The notes: generated by a model not told the origin, from the sequence alone. A DNA stretch of 64,000 bases from Terriglobus sp. RCC_193 (GCF_041355105.1 NZ_JBFUPK010000001.1:1612001-1676000); one strand, 5' to 3'. Shown: positions 51,513 to 60,471, counted from the stretch's first letter. Made by a program: numbers and translations.

Positions 51513-52898
51513 CTACTCTGTCGGAACGGGAGGAGCCGGTGGCCGCCTGCGACGACGACGGTTCACCAGTGCAAAGCGGAACGGTGTCTGCGGTCGTTCA
51601 AACGGGAGTCCACGATATTCCGCAACGGTAGAACGCAGGTCGCGTTCAAACTGTTCCAGAACCTGTTCGCGGCCCAGATTGCGTATGGCATACTCACGCG
51701 CATTCAACCCCATACGCATCCGCTGCGTCGGGTTCGCGGCCAGCATCCTCACCGCATCCACCATCGCATCCACGTCTTCTGGCGGAATCACCGCACCACA
51801 AGGCGAGCTGCCGTCCACTCCGCCCGCGATCACGGTTCCAAGCTGCGTATCCGCCGGAGAAGACGCGATCGTCGCGCGCCCGCTGGACAGCATTCCCGTC
51901 AGCTTCGACGGCATTACCAGGTCCGCTGCGCCCGCGCGCTGCGGCAGCAAATGCACGTCTGCGCAGTTCAACAGTTCATTTAATGATTCCAACGGCTGCA
52001 GGGGCAAAAGCGTCACATTTGGCAACCCTTGCACCATCTCCTCCAACTGCGCGCGAAATGCCCCTTCACCGCACAGAAGGAAGTGAATCGTCCCGTCATC
52101 GCGCAGAGCCGCAGCAGCCTTCGGCAACAACTCAAGCCCTTGCTTGTTGCCCATGTTGCCGCTGTAGAGAAACACCGTCTTCCCTTCAAGGCCCAGCTCA
52201 GAGCGAAAACGATTCGGTGCATCCGGAGCCTGCGGCTTCACCAGATCGACATCCACCCAGTTAGGAAACAAAACAATCCGTTCGGGCCGCACACCTTTCG
52301 TAAGAGAGCGTTCCACCATACGCACAGAGATGCTGGACACACGCTGAAATGCCTGTGAAAACGTCTCCTCCAGCAGCATGGCGAAGGTGTGAATCGGCCC
52401 CTTACGCGGCAGCATACCAAGATCGAACGCCGCGTCTACTTCGAAGTCCTGTACATGCAGCCATCCGGGTGTATGCGACAACCGTGCCGCCAGTAATGCA
52501 AAAGGGGCGCAGAAAAATGTCGGCTCCACAGTCCAGATGATGTCTGGCGCCCCTGCACGCGATCCCATCACCTCGCGCATCAGCACTGGCAGAGAACTCA
52601 CAGCAAAGGAAAACAGGTGACGCACCCGTTTGAGGCCCGTAACTTTCTCAGGAACATACAGCGGGCAGCGAAACACCAGTGGCTCACCTCGGCCATCACC
52701 AGCCGGTCCGCCCCCCTCACGGACATAGCCACGTCCGCGATAGTCATCTGCAATTTTCCAGGCAGGATAGTACGGAGGCGCTGTTACCACACGCACCCTG
52801 TGGCCACGCGCAGCAAGCCAGGCCGCCATTTCGCCAGTGTATTTTCCGATGCCTGTCAGTTCCGGGGCATAGTTCAGCCCGTAAATCAGGATGTCCAG
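51513..52898 (-). CDS. WcaI-like glycosyltransferase with a probable CTG start codon
   Basis: 461 residues when started at CTG 52898. An internal ATG at 52829 would remove the N-terminal glycosyltransferase beta-strand. Codons 2-23 before that ATG read DILIYGLNYAPELTG and GKYTGE, which agree with the start of WcaI (colanic-acid GT4 family). AAGGAG lies 7 bases before the CTG, and no in-frame ATG, GTG or TTG occurs between there and the preceding stop. Further motifs are APPYYPAWKIADDYRGR, IVLFPNWVDVDLV, FLYSGNMGNKQGLELLPKAA and AADLVMPSKLTGMLSSGR. The enzyme transfers a sugar during polysaccharide assembly in the cytoplasm. The C-terminus is arginine-rich. Confidence 0.85.
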   Translation of the reverse strand: MDILIYGLNYAPELTGIGKYTGEMAAWLAARGHRVRVVTAPPYYPAWKIADDYRGRGYVREGGGPAGDGRGEPLVFRCPLYVPEKVTGLKRVRHLFSFAVSSLPVLMREVMGSRAGAPDIIWTVEPTFFCAPFALLAARLSHTPGWLHVQDFEVDAAFDLGMLPRKGPIHTFAMLLEETFSQAFQRVSSISVRMVERSLTKGVRPERIVLFPNWVDVDLVKPQAPDAPNRFRSELGLEGKTVFLYSGNMGNKQGLELLPKAAAALRDDGTIHFLLCGEGAFRAQLEEMVQGLPNVTLLPLQPLESLNELLNCADVHLLPQRAGAADLVMPSKLTGMLSSGRATIASSPADTQLGTVIAGGVDGSSPCGAVIPPEDVDAMVDAVRMLAANPTQRMRMGLNAREYAIRNLGREQVLEQFERDLRSTVAEYRGLPFERPQTPFRFALVNRRRRRRPPAPPVPTE

Positions 52899-53090
52899 AT
52901 AGGGGCTCCTTCGCAGCCTGTCAGATGGAGATGTCGCCTCCCATCATAGCGTCCGGGCACGCCTTTCTTCGTCACAGTATCGGGAAAAATCTTCCTCACA
53001 CCTTCAGGAAAATTTACGCTAAGCCGTTTTCCATCAAGGCATTTCAACCTCAGGATGACCGGGACAGCTTCGCGCACGTACGATAACGAC

Positions 53091-53897
53091 ATGCGTTCTC
53101 CCATCGCCCTGACAGCTCTCGCGTTGCTGCTTCTCTTCGCGATCGCAGCACTGCTGGCGCCATGGGCCGCCCCCTACGATCCTGCCGGATTGCATCTACA
53201 GCAGCGCCTGTTATCCCCAGACCACCACTTTCTGCTGGGCACGGATGAACTGGGGCGCGACATCTTCTCCCGCATTCTTTTTGGTGCACGCCTGTCTCTC
53301 GCAGTCGCCGTCACCGTGGTCAGCCTGTCGCTTCTGCTGGGCCTTGTCATCGGTTCCATCGCGGGCTATTACGGCGGTTGGCGCGACACCATTTTGAATG
53401 TCTACGTGATGAATGCCTTCATGGCCATGCCTGGCATTCTTCTGGCCATCGCCTTCGTCGCTTTCCTGGGGCCGGGCCTGCGCAATGTAATTCTTGCCCT
53501 CACCCTTTCCGGTTGGGTGAACTACGCCCGACTTGTGCGTGCACAGGTCATGTCCGCGCGCGAACGAGAGTTTGTAGAAGCAGCGCGTTCCCTTGGCGCA
53601 GGCGATCTCCGTATCCTGCTCCGGCATATCCTGCCCAATATCGTGCAGCCGGTCATCGTGCAGGCCGCTATTGGTATGGCTGGGGCAGTGCTGGCGGAAG
53701 CCACACTCAGCTTTCTGGGCCTCGGCGTGCCACCTCCAGCCGCAAGCTGGGGTTCCATGCTCAACGACGCCCGAGCGCACCTTTTTGATGCGCCACACAT
53801 GGTCATTGCCCCGGCCGTGACCGTGATGCTATGTGTGCTGGCTTTTTCATTTCTGGGGGACGCTTTGCGCGACTGGTCCGATCCCCGTACGCGTTGA
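53091..53897 (+). CDS. DppC/OppC-type ABC transporter permease without partner genes
   Basis: 268 residues from ATG 53091 (ATG 53055 is possible; neither has a clear ribosome-binding site). The fold is that of peptide/nickel ABC permeases: LTALALLLLFAIAALLAPW, the conserved LLGTDELGRDIFSRILFGARLSL near residue 50, VEAARSLGAGDLRILLRHILPN as the ATPase-contacting EAA loop near residue 165, and ATLSFLGLGVPPPAASWG near the end. Such permeases pair with a DppB-type subunit, ATPases and a binding protein, none of which is nearby. It may use partners encoded elsewhere. The neighbouring thrB gene is convergent. Confidence 0.85.
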   Translation: MRSPIALTALALLLLFAIAALLAPWAAPYDPAGLHLQQRLLSPDHHFLLGTDELGRDIFSRILFGARLSLAVAVTVVSLSLLLGLVIGSIAGYYGGWRDTILNVYVMNAFMAMPGILLAIAFVAFLGPGLRNVILALTLSGWVNYARLVRAQVMSAREREFVEAARSLGAGDLRILLRHILPNIVQPVIVQAAIGMAGAVLAEATLSFLGLGVPPPAASWGSMLNDARAHLFDAPHMVIAPAVTVMLCVLAFSFLGDALRDWSDPRTR

Positions 53898-54045
53898 TCT
53901 CATCACAGTTTCCACACAATGAAGAACGCCCGGACCTCATGCGAGATCAACGGGCGTCCGCAGACTAACCCTCCCCCAGGGTTGTCCACGAAATCAAAAG
54001 TAGCACTTGAACCCGGCTTATGCGGCAAACTAAAGTAACAAAAAA

Positions 54046-54067
54046 GTAACCTGATATTTTTGGTTAC
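54046..54067 (-). terminator. Rho-independent terminator of the thrC-thrB operon
   Basis: On the minus strand GTAACC (54067-54062) pairs with GGTTAC (54051-54046) around a 10-base loop, followed by TTTTTTG. It begins 2 bases after the thrB stop. The rest of the 53898-54068 gap holds a weaker dyad (ACGCCCG/CGGGCGT, 53926-53957) that may end the plus-strand permease gene. Confidence 0.75.
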
Positions 54068-54068
54068 A

Positions 54069-54959
54069 TCAAACCGCGAAAATAGTTGTCACGATGACTT
54101 CGGCATTTATTCCGCTTTCACGGAGAATCATGCCGACAGCGTCTTTTGCGGCTTCCTGATGCCCCGATTCGAGAATCAACAGGACCGATGGCCCGGCACC
54201 AGAAAGCGCAACACCCAGCACTCCACGGCTGCCGGCTAAAGGCAGTAAAAACGGGAGCAGAGGGCATACCGGCGCACGGTAAGGCTGGTGCATCCTGTCT
54301 TCCATAGCACGCGACAGCAAATCTCCGCGTCCTTGCGCAAACGCTGCAGTCAGCATGGCCACTCGTTGCACATTCGCGATCGTATCTGCCTTGGAATAGC
54401 TCTCGGGCAGCATCGCACGGGCTTTTTTCGTGGAAAGTGAGCTATCCGGCATCACCACCAGCAATGGCCAATCCACCGGGGGATGGATGGATAATGCATC
54501 CACCTCGCCCTCAGCCGTCATCAGCGACACCGTAAGACCGCCCAACACACAGGCAGCAACATTGTCTGGATGCCCCTCGCGGAGAGAAGCTTCGGTCAGC
54601 ACTTTGTGCTTCGACCAGCCGAGATTTCCAAAGTGCGAGGCAAGCATCACTCCCGCCACCAGCGCCGCTGCCGACGACCCGCAACCCATCCCGAGCGGTA
54701 TCTCGTTATGCAGGTCCAGATGCAGCGGAACAGGATCGATTCCCTGCCCATCCAGGACGCTCCGGTAGGTCTCCAGCACCAACGAATCATCCACATCGCC
54801 GGTCTGTGCGACGTTACGGCCTGTTGATGTGATGGAAAAAAGGTCGGATTCCCGCGCCTCAATTTCGAGCGCAAAATCCATCGCCAGACCCAGTGCATCG
54901 AACCCCGGCCCCAGGTTGGCTGAGGTCGCAGGCAGCCGCAGTTTCAACCCATCGGCCAT
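54069..54959 (-). CDS. thrB: Homoserine kinase
   Basis: 296 residues of the GHMP kinase family. The start has LKLRLPATSANLGPGFDALGLAMD; the ATP loop is EIPLGMGCGSSAAALVAGVML near residue 90; GVLGVALSGAGPSVLLILE lies near the C-terminus. The enzyme phosphorylates homoserine before threonine synthase acts. The gene follows thrC by 2 bases on the same strand, so threonine synthesis from homoserine is encoded as a pair. The length is normal. Confidence 0.95.
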   Translation of the reverse strand: MADGLKLRLPATSANLGPGFDALGLAMDFALEIEARESDLFSITSTGRNVAQTGDVDDSLVLETYRSVLDGQGIDPVPLHLDLHNEIPLGMGCGSSAAALVAGVMLASHFGNLGWSKHKVLTEASLREGHPDNVAACVLGGLTVSLMTAEGEVDALSIHPPVDWPLLVVMPDSSLSTKKARAMLPESYSKADTIANVQRVAMLTAAFAQGRGDLLSRAMEDRMHQPYRAPVCPLLPFLLPLAGSRGVLGVALSGAGPSVLLILESGHQEAAKDAVGMILRESGINAEVIVTTIFAV

Positions 54960-54961
54960 GA

Positions 54962-56311
54962 CTACAGAGAACCTGCCATCTCAGTTTCCAGCGCGCGCAT
55001 TACGGACGACTCATCCGCATCCAGCGCCAAAGGCGGCCTGCGATACGGCGCTGCTTCCGCTACATCCGTAGCCAGCAGGTCCTTGTGGAAGTCGATGGTG
55101 TACTCCGGGTCCTTCAGCGTATGACCGGTCAACAACAGCACCACGCGTTCGCCCGTCTGCACATGACCCGACTTCAGCAACTTCTTCAAACCAGCCAGCG
55201 TGACCGCCGAAGCGGGCTCGCAGCCAATGCCTTCGGCCCCGATCTGCGCCTTGGCAATGGCAATCTCGTTCTCGTCAGCCTGTTCGCACCATCCGCCGGT
55301 CGCCTCGATCACGCGAGCCGCCTTACGCCAGCTGGCGGGATTACCAATGCGAATCGCCGTAGCGCGCGTATCAGCCGTCACAGGATGCAGTTGCTTCTCT
55401 TCATTCGTGAACCACTGGAACAGCGGATTCGCACCAGCCGCCTGAATCACGCTGATCTTCGGAACGCGGTCAATGAAGCCAAGCTGTTTCAACTCCGCAA
55501 AGCCCTTGCCCAACGCCGAACCATTCGCCAGGTTGCCACCCGGAACGATCACATGGTCCGGCACCTGCCAATCCAACTGTTCGCAAATCTCAATCGCGGG
55601 CGTCTTCTGCCCTTCCAGGCGATACGGATTCACGGAGTTCAGCAGGTAGATGGGGTTCTTGCGGACAATCTCTGTCAGCAGTTTTACGCAGCCGTCGAAA
55701 TCGGTCTTCAACTGCACGGTCAACGCGCCGTAATCCATAGACTGCGACAGCTTGCCCCACGCAATCTTGCCTTCGGGAATGAACACAATCGCACGCAGTC
55801 CGGCACGGGCAGCATACGCAGCCATCGCAGCCGATGTGTTGCCCGTGGAAGCGCACGCCACCCACTTGTAGCCGCGTTCCGCCGCAACCGACAGCGCGGT
55901 GGTCATGCCTGTGTCTTTGAACGAACCTGTCGGATTCATACCCTGGTGTTTGGCCAGCAGAAAATCCAATCCCAGCAACTTTGCCGTGCGCGGCAGGTCA
56001 TACAGGGGCGTATTGCCTTCACGCAGCGTCACCGCATTGTTTTCGTCCTGCAAAATGGGCAACAGATCGCGATAGCGCCATACGCCGCTGGCATCAATGG
56101 GCAACGTGGAATCACGCCGCTCTGCCCACAGGTGGCGCAGCGCCTGCGCGTTCGGCCGAGGTGAAGCGGCATCGCCACGCGTTTCGCTCCACGGATACTC
56201 CACCTCGTAGAGTTCACCGGTAGCCGGGTCGCGGAAATCGCTGCTAACCGCATCGGGAGCAATCCGCTCGCCACTTCCAATGCATCGAAGCTGATGTGAG
56301 ACAAATGACAT
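54962..56311 (-). CDS. thrC: Threonine synthase
   Basis: 449 residues. The PLP lysine is in HQGMNPTGSFKDTGMTTALSV near residue 150; CASTGNTSAAMAAYAARAG and VPGGNLANGSALGKGFAELK bind the phosphate of PLP. An N-terminal segment RCIGSGERIAPDA and the C-terminal LTGHTLKDPEY also match the family. It makes threonine from O-phosphohomoserine. thrB follows immediately. Only 23 bases separate its start from the divergent modA start, so its promoter must lie inside or next to modA sequence. Confidence 0.94.
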   Translation of the reverse strand: MSFVSHQLRCIGSGERIAPDAVSSDFRDPATGELYEVEYPWSETRGDAASPRPNAQALRHLWAERRDSTLPIDASGVWRYRDLLPILQDENNAVTLREGNTPLYDLPRTAKLLGLDFLLAKHQGMNPTGSFKDTGMTTALSVAAERGYKWVACASTGNTSAAMAAYAARAGLRAIVFIPEGKIAWGKLSQSMDYGALTVQLKTDFDGCVKLLTEIVRKNPIYLLNSVNPYRLEGQKTPAIEICEQLDWQVPDHVIVPGGNLANGSALGKGFAELKQLGFIDRVPKISVIQAAGANPLFQWFTNEEKQLHPVTADTRATAIRIGNPASWRKAARVIEATGGWCEQADENEIAIAKAQIGAEGIGCEPASAVTLAGLKKLLKSGHVQTGERVVLLLTGHTLKDPEYTIDFHKDLLATDVAEAAPYRRPPLALDADESSVMRALETEMAGSL

Positions 56312-56334
56312 GGATGACTCTAGGGTATCGCACC

Positions 56335-57120
56335 ATGCATCGACTTCGCCTTTTTGCCGTAGGCATCTTCGCTGTCACGCTCTGCTGCGCCGCCTCCCTG
56401 CCAGCGCAAAACGCCGCTCCGCCAAAGGAAATTATTGTGGCGGCCGCAGCCGACATGGAACCTGTTCTTACTGCGTATGCACCGCTATTTGAAAATCAGA
56501 CAGGACTAAAGCTCAAAATCAGCTACGCCGCGTCAGCCGCGTTGTTGCAGCAGATTCAGAACGGTTCCCCGGCGGACATATTCTTCTCCGCCGATTTTTA
56601 TTTCGCGGAACAAGCTGTGGCCTCGGGCCTGACACTGCAAAAGACCCCGTCTCCCTATGCCAAAGGCATACTGGGCCTGTGGACGCGCAATGATTCGCGC
56701 TTCAAACCACTTACCATCGACGTTCTCTCACGCCAGGACCTTGGTCCCGTGGCCATCGCCAACCCCGACCGGGCACCCTATGGACGCGCCGCCGTGGCTG
56801 CGTTGAAACACATGAACCTGTATGCGAACGTAGCCCCGCACATCGTGCAGGCAGACAGCGTGGCGCAGGCCGGACAGTTCGCTCTCAGCGGCAATGCGGA
56901 AGTGGCCCTCATCTCCCGCACCATGGCCGTATCGCCAAAGTACAAAGATGCCGGGCAATTCGTACTTATGCCACAGGGTCAGTATCCCGAAATCATCCAG
57001 ACCGCCGTCATCCTGAAGAACGGCGCCAACCATGAAGGCGCTCACCTGCTGCTGAACTTCATTCTCAGCGACAAAGTGCAATCGGACTTGGAAGCCAAAG
57101 GGCTGCAGCGCGTGAAGTAA
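56335..57120 (+). CDS. modA: Molybdate ABC transporter, periplasmic binding protein
   Basis: 261 residues from ATG 56335 with a signal peptide (LFAVGIFAVTLCCAASLPAQ). ModA motifs are IIVAAAADMEPVLTAYAPLFE at the start of the mature protein, ISYAASAALLQQIQNGSPADIFFSADFYF, PVAIANPDRAPYGRAAVAALK and a final NFILSDKVQSDLEAKGLQRV. It binds molybdate or tungstate in the periplasm and hands it to ModB. A minus-strand TIGR03435 gene separates it from modB and modC, which is unusual. The thrC gene diverges from it with only 23 bases between. Confidence 0.92.
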   Translation: MHRLRLFAVGIFAVTLCCAASLPAQNAAPPKEIIVAAAADMEPVLTAYAPLFENQTGLKLKISYAASAALLQQIQNGSPADIFFSADFYFAEQAVASGLTLQKTPSPYAKGILGLWTRNDSRFKPLTIDVLSRQDLGPVAIANPDRAPYGRAAVAALKHMNLYANVAPHIVQADSVAQAGQFALSGNAEVALISRTMAVSPKYKDAGQFVLMPQGQYPEIIQTAVILKNGANHEGAHLLLNFILSDKVQSDLEAKGLQRVK

Positions 57121-57213
57121 GGCATTCCGCTATCCGGCGATAGAGATTTGAAGGGGCTCGGCTTCAGCCGGGCCGCGAAACACATCACTAAGAAACAGAC
57201 AACCACATCACCG

Positions 57214-57942
57214 TCAATTCTCCGTTGGCGCTGTCACAGAATCAATCACCATCGTCTGGATCGTGACGTGCCGACGCGTCAATTTCAATCCCAGTTCACC
57301 CTCAAAGGTCATGCGCAGCACAGCTTGCGGATCGGCATGAATATCCGCTGCCTGATCCACATACGGATGGAAGTCGAGCGAAAAATCGTACTTTCCGGGC
57401 AGATGCGTTTCATCCACCATCGGTGCACCCAGCGGATCGGAAACATACGTCACAAAATCCTGCATCGTCCAATCCTTTACCACCATGCCCATCGCGGAGT
57501 TCTGATGCCACGCATCGCCATCCTGTGCGGCAGGCTTCATCTTCTTCAATCCCTGAGGATCTACTGTAACGACGTATGCCGAAGCCTCCTTCGTTCCCGG
57601 ATGAAACTTCAGCCCGAAGCGTTCTACAAGCAGCTCCTGCATCAACTGCCGCATCCGCTCATCGTTTGCGGAAGGATCCGTTTTAGCGGTGATGTCGTAG
57701 TGCTGCTTGTCCATGCCGTCCATCTCGACAATCTGCGGCCGCTGCACGTGATACGCCCACTTAATGCAGGTGATCAGCGTGACGTCATGCATGCGCAGTG
57801 TGCCGTGCGAGATTTCGGTTTCCCCGTCCCGCTCAAACTTCACACTCTGGTTGCTGGGCCGGACCGTGGCCACATCAAAGCTCTCCTGCGCCACCGCGCA
57901 GGAACTGTAGAGGAAGACCGCTGCTAGAAGGATTCGGCGCAT
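57214..57942 (-). CDS. Soli-TIGR03435 family secreted protein
   Basis: 242 residues from ATG 57942 (GAGGATAG upstream) with a signal peptide (ILLAAVFLYSSCAVAQ). The mature part has the pattern of this acidobacterial family: ESFDVATVRPSNQSV at the start, LITCIKWAYHVQ, YDITAKTDPSA, MRQLMQELLVERFGLKFHPGTKEASAYVVTV and LPGKYDFSLDF. Such proteins are greatly expanded in Acidobacteria and have no known function. This one lies in opposite orientation between modA and modBC, and its start is 60 bases from the modB start, so their promoters face each other. Confidence 0.87.
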   Translation of the reverse strand: MRRILLAAVFLYSSCAVAQESFDVATVRPSNQSVKFERDGETEISHGTLRMHDVTLITCIKWAYHVQRPQIVEMDGMDKQHYDITAKTDPSANDERMRQLMQELLVERFGLKFHPGTKEASAYVVTVDPQGLKKMKPAAQDGDAWHQNSAMGMVVKDWTMQDFVTYVSDPLGAPMVDETHLPGKYDFSLDFHPYVDQAADIHADPQAVLRMTFEGELGLKLTRRHVTIQTMVIDSVTAPTEN

Positions 57943-58001
57943 ACTATCCTCATACGCACGCCGCCGCAGTCCGGTTCCGTGAGAACGGTACACTCAAACG
58001 C

Positions 58002-58667
58002 GTGGATACCGCCGACCTGCTCCTGACGCTGGAACTGGCAGCCGTAACAACGGCGGTGCTACTGCTTCTCGCCATTCCGCTGGCTGGCTGGATCGCCTTC
58101 GCCCACACCCGCCTGCGTTACTTCACAGAAGCCCTGGTTGCACTTCCTCTGGTGCTCCCGCCCACCGTAATCGGCTTCTATCTGCTCGTGGGTCTCGGCC
58201 CAACAACTTCCATAGGACGCACCATCACCAGCATCCTCGGCCACACACTCGCGTTTTCGTTCAGCGGCCTTGTCGTGGGTTCCATCCTGTATAGCCTTCC
58301 CTTCGCGGTGCAACCCATCGTTGCCGGTTTGCGCTCGGTCGACCCCGCCTATCTTGAAGCCGCCGCAACACTCGGCGCATCGCCACAACGTGCCTTCACA
58401 CGCATTGCACTGCCGCTGGCAAAGAGTTCGCTGCTGACTGCCGCAGTCCTCACCTTCACCCATACCGTCGGCGAATTCGGCGTAGTGCTGATGCTGGGCG
58501 GCAGCATCCCCGGACGCACACGCACGCTCTCCATCGCGCTCTACAACCTCGTAGAAAACGGCGACTTCCACACCGCCAATACACTTGCGCTTTTGTTGCT
58601 CAGCTTCTCCACGCTGGCGCTGCTGCTGCTCTACGCATTGCCTTTATTCAGGAGGCAGCGTGCCTGA
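58002..58667 (+). CDS. modB: Molybdate ABC transporter permease
   Basis: 221 residues from GTG 58002, where the family's normal N-terminus begins (TADLLLTLELAAVTTAVLLLLAIPLAGW); no strong ribosome-binding site is seen. Five or so membrane segments follow, with LVALPLVLPPTVIGFYLLVGLG, PYLEAAATLGASPQRAFTRIALP-like EAA loop (the sequence has AYLEAAATLGASPQRAF) and FTHTVGEFGVVLMLGGSIPGRT, typical of ModB. It transports molybdate through the inner membrane with ModC. It overlaps modC by 8 bases. Confidence 0.92.
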   Translation: MDTADLLLTLELAAVTTAVLLLLAIPLAGWIAFAHTRLRYFTEALVALPLVLPPTVIGFYLLVGLGPTTSIGRTITSILGHTLAFSFSGLVVGSILYSLPFAVQPIVAGLRSVDPAYLEAAATLGASPQRAFTRIALPLAKSSLLTAAVLTFTHTVGEFGVVLMLGGSIPGRTRTLSIALYNLVENGDFHTANTLALLLLSFSTLALLLLYALPLFRRQRA

Positions 58668-59346
58668 CACACTACAACTCCAGGTGCAATGCAATGCCGC
58701 CATCGGGTCGCTGCGCATCGATGCCGACTTCGCCACAACGCATCCATGGACCGTTCTCTTCGGCCCATCCGGTTCTGGTAAATCGTCCCTGTTACGCCTG
58801 GTTGCAGGCCTGTGGCAGCCGCAGGAAAGTCGCGTCCTGCTTGATGCAAACGACATCACTGCAACACCCGCGTACAAGCGAAAGATCGCGCTCGTGGCAC
58901 AACAACCGGCGCTGTTCCCGCACAGGACCGTGCGCCAGAACATCGCCTTCGGAAACGACAACGGCAGCGCAGAATCCATCGCACAAACGCTCGCCCTGTT
59001 CGCGCTCAACCCTCTTGCGGATGCAAAACCCGCAACCCTCTCAGGAGGCGAACGCCAACGAGTCGCCATCGCACGCGCATTGGCTTCCACGCCGCGTCTT
59101 TTACTGCTGGATGAAGTCTTCACAGGGATGCATCGCACGCAACGCGACACGCTGATGCAGCAGGTACGCACACTCTGCGCTGCACGCAACATCGCCGTAC
59201 TTGCCGTAACCCACGATCTTCCCGAAGCTCTGGAAGCCGATGAAGTCCTCCGCATCGACTATGGCCGCATCGTTGCACAAGGTCCTCCGAGCATCGTGCT
59301 CTCAGAAGAGAAAGCTGCGATGCTCGCCAACCTTAACCAACACTGA
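58660..59346 (+). CDS. modC: Molybdate ABC transporter ATPase, short form without MOP domain
   Basis: 228 residues from GTG 58660, which has AGGAGG six bases upstream. Walker A is LFGPSGSGKSSLLRLVAG near residue 35; the signature is LSGGERQRVAIARALAS near 127; Walker B is LLLLDEVFTGMHRTQRD, with Val where most relatives have Pro; the switch His is in VLAVTHDLPEA. The protein ends after the ATPase domain, while classical ModC is about 350 residues with a C-terminal molybdate-binding MOP domain. Feedback inhibition by molybdate may therefore be absent. Its end overlaps the convergent murB end by 14 bases. Confidence 0.9.
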   Translation: MPDTLQLQVQCNAAIGSLRIDADFATTHPWTVLFGPSGSGKSSLLRLVAGLWQPQESRVLLDANDITATPAYKRKIALVAQQPALFPHRTVRQNIAFGNDNGSAESIAQTLALFALNPLADAKPATLSGGERQRVAIARALASTPRLLLLDEVFTGMHRTQRDTLMQQVRTLCAARNIAVLAVTHDLPEALEADEVLRIDYGRIVAQGPPSIVLSEEKAAMLANLNQH

Positions 59347-60361
59347 CCGGTTCCTGCTCCAGCGCAATCCCAAACTTCAACTGCACTGTCGCTATAATCT
59401 GCTCGCGCAAAGCGATGATGTCCGCAGCCGTCGCTCCACCACGGTTAATCACCGCCAGCGTGTGCCGCGATGAAATGCCCACACGCCCCATCGCATACCC
59501 ACGCACAAAGCCAGCCTGCTCCAGTAGCCATGCCGCAGGCAGCTTGATCAGCTCCTCACCCGCAGGCCAGTGCGGCACCGCATCCACACCAACGCCCGCA
59601 GCCTCCGAAACCTTCAGGAGGATTTCTTTTCCCACAATCGGATTGCGAAAAAATGACCCCGCTGAACGCGAGTTCGGATCACCCGCATCCACCACCATGC
59701 CCTTGCCACGTCGAATGGTCCGCACAGCATCTGCGATCTCTGCCAGCGACGGCTGCGGCTTGTCCTCAAAGTGCCTGCGAAGATCGGCATACTTCAGACA
59801 AGGCGCGCCACCCTCACGCAACCGAAAATCCACTCGCGTCACAATGTAGCGGCCACGCTCCGTTGTATTGAACAGGCTGGTGCGATACGCAAACCCACAC
59901 GCTTCATTGCTTAACTCAACAAACTGCTCCGTAGCGGTATCGAAGCAGCGAACGGACATGATCGTCTCGCTGACTTCCTGTCCGTACGCGCCCACATTCT
60001 GCACCGGCGTGCCGCCAACGGTACCAGGGATACCCGCCAGACACTCCAACCCCTGCAGTCCCGCATCCACCGTCTGCTGCACGAAACCGTCCCAAAACTC
60101 GCCCGCGCCCACACGCAGCAGATCGCCTTTGTGCTCCACACCGCGGATCGCCATGTGCAGCACAACCCCCCAAAAACCGTCGTCAGAAACCAGCAGGTTG
60201 CTGCCGCCACCCAACACAAACAACGGAACTTCAAGTTCACGGGCAAAGGCCACTGCCTCCACCACTTCCGCCTCCGTCGCAGCCTCGGCAAACCATCGAG
60301 CCGCGCCGCCCACGCCAAGCGTGGTATACCCCGCCAGACCAACCTTTTCTTCCAGCAACAT
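59333..60361 (-). CDS. murB: UDP-N-acetylenolpyruvoylglucosamine reductase (type I MurB)
   Basis: 342 residues from ATG 60361 (AAAGG just upstream). FAD-binding motifs are AGYTTLGVGGAARWFAEA at the start and VPLFVLGGGSNLLVSDDGFWG; LECLAGIPGTVGGTPVQNVGAYG follows. The proton-donor Ser is in SRSAGSFFRNPIVGKE near residue 235 and the C-terminus is the type I form (HTLAVINRGGATAADIIAL). It reduces the enolpyruvyl group to make UDP-MurNAc, an essential peptidoglycan step in the cytoplasm. It stands alone here, convergent with modC. Confidence 0.95.
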   Translation of the reverse strand: MLLEEKVGLAGYTTLGVGGAARWFAEAATEAEVVEAVAFARELEVPLFVLGGGSNLLVSDDGFWGVVLHMAIRGVEHKGDLLRVGAGEFWDGFVQQTVDAGLQGLECLAGIPGTVGGTPVQNVGAYGQEVSETIMSVRCFDTATEQFVELSNEACGFAYRTSLFNTTERGRYIVTRVDFRLREGGAPCLKYADLRRHFEDKPQPSLAEIADAVRTIRRGKGMVVDAGDPNSRSAGSFFRNPIVGKEILLKVSEAAGVGVDAVPHWPAGEELIKLPAAWLLEQAGFVRGYAMGRVGISSRHTLAVINRGGATAADIIALREQIIATVQLKFGIALEQEPVSVG

Positions 60362-60471
60362 GCCTTTGAGGCTACCAGCCTGCGAATCCTGCAACACTCC
60401 CGCGCATCCAGTTAGAATCAATACAGACACGGCCGCGGACCTTCACCCCGCCTTGGCCCGGAGGAATACAC

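Noticed and set aside
55085-56164. A 359-residue plus-strand ORF
   Set aside because: It is antisense to thrC, which is a clear full-length enzyme; the open frame results from codon bias.
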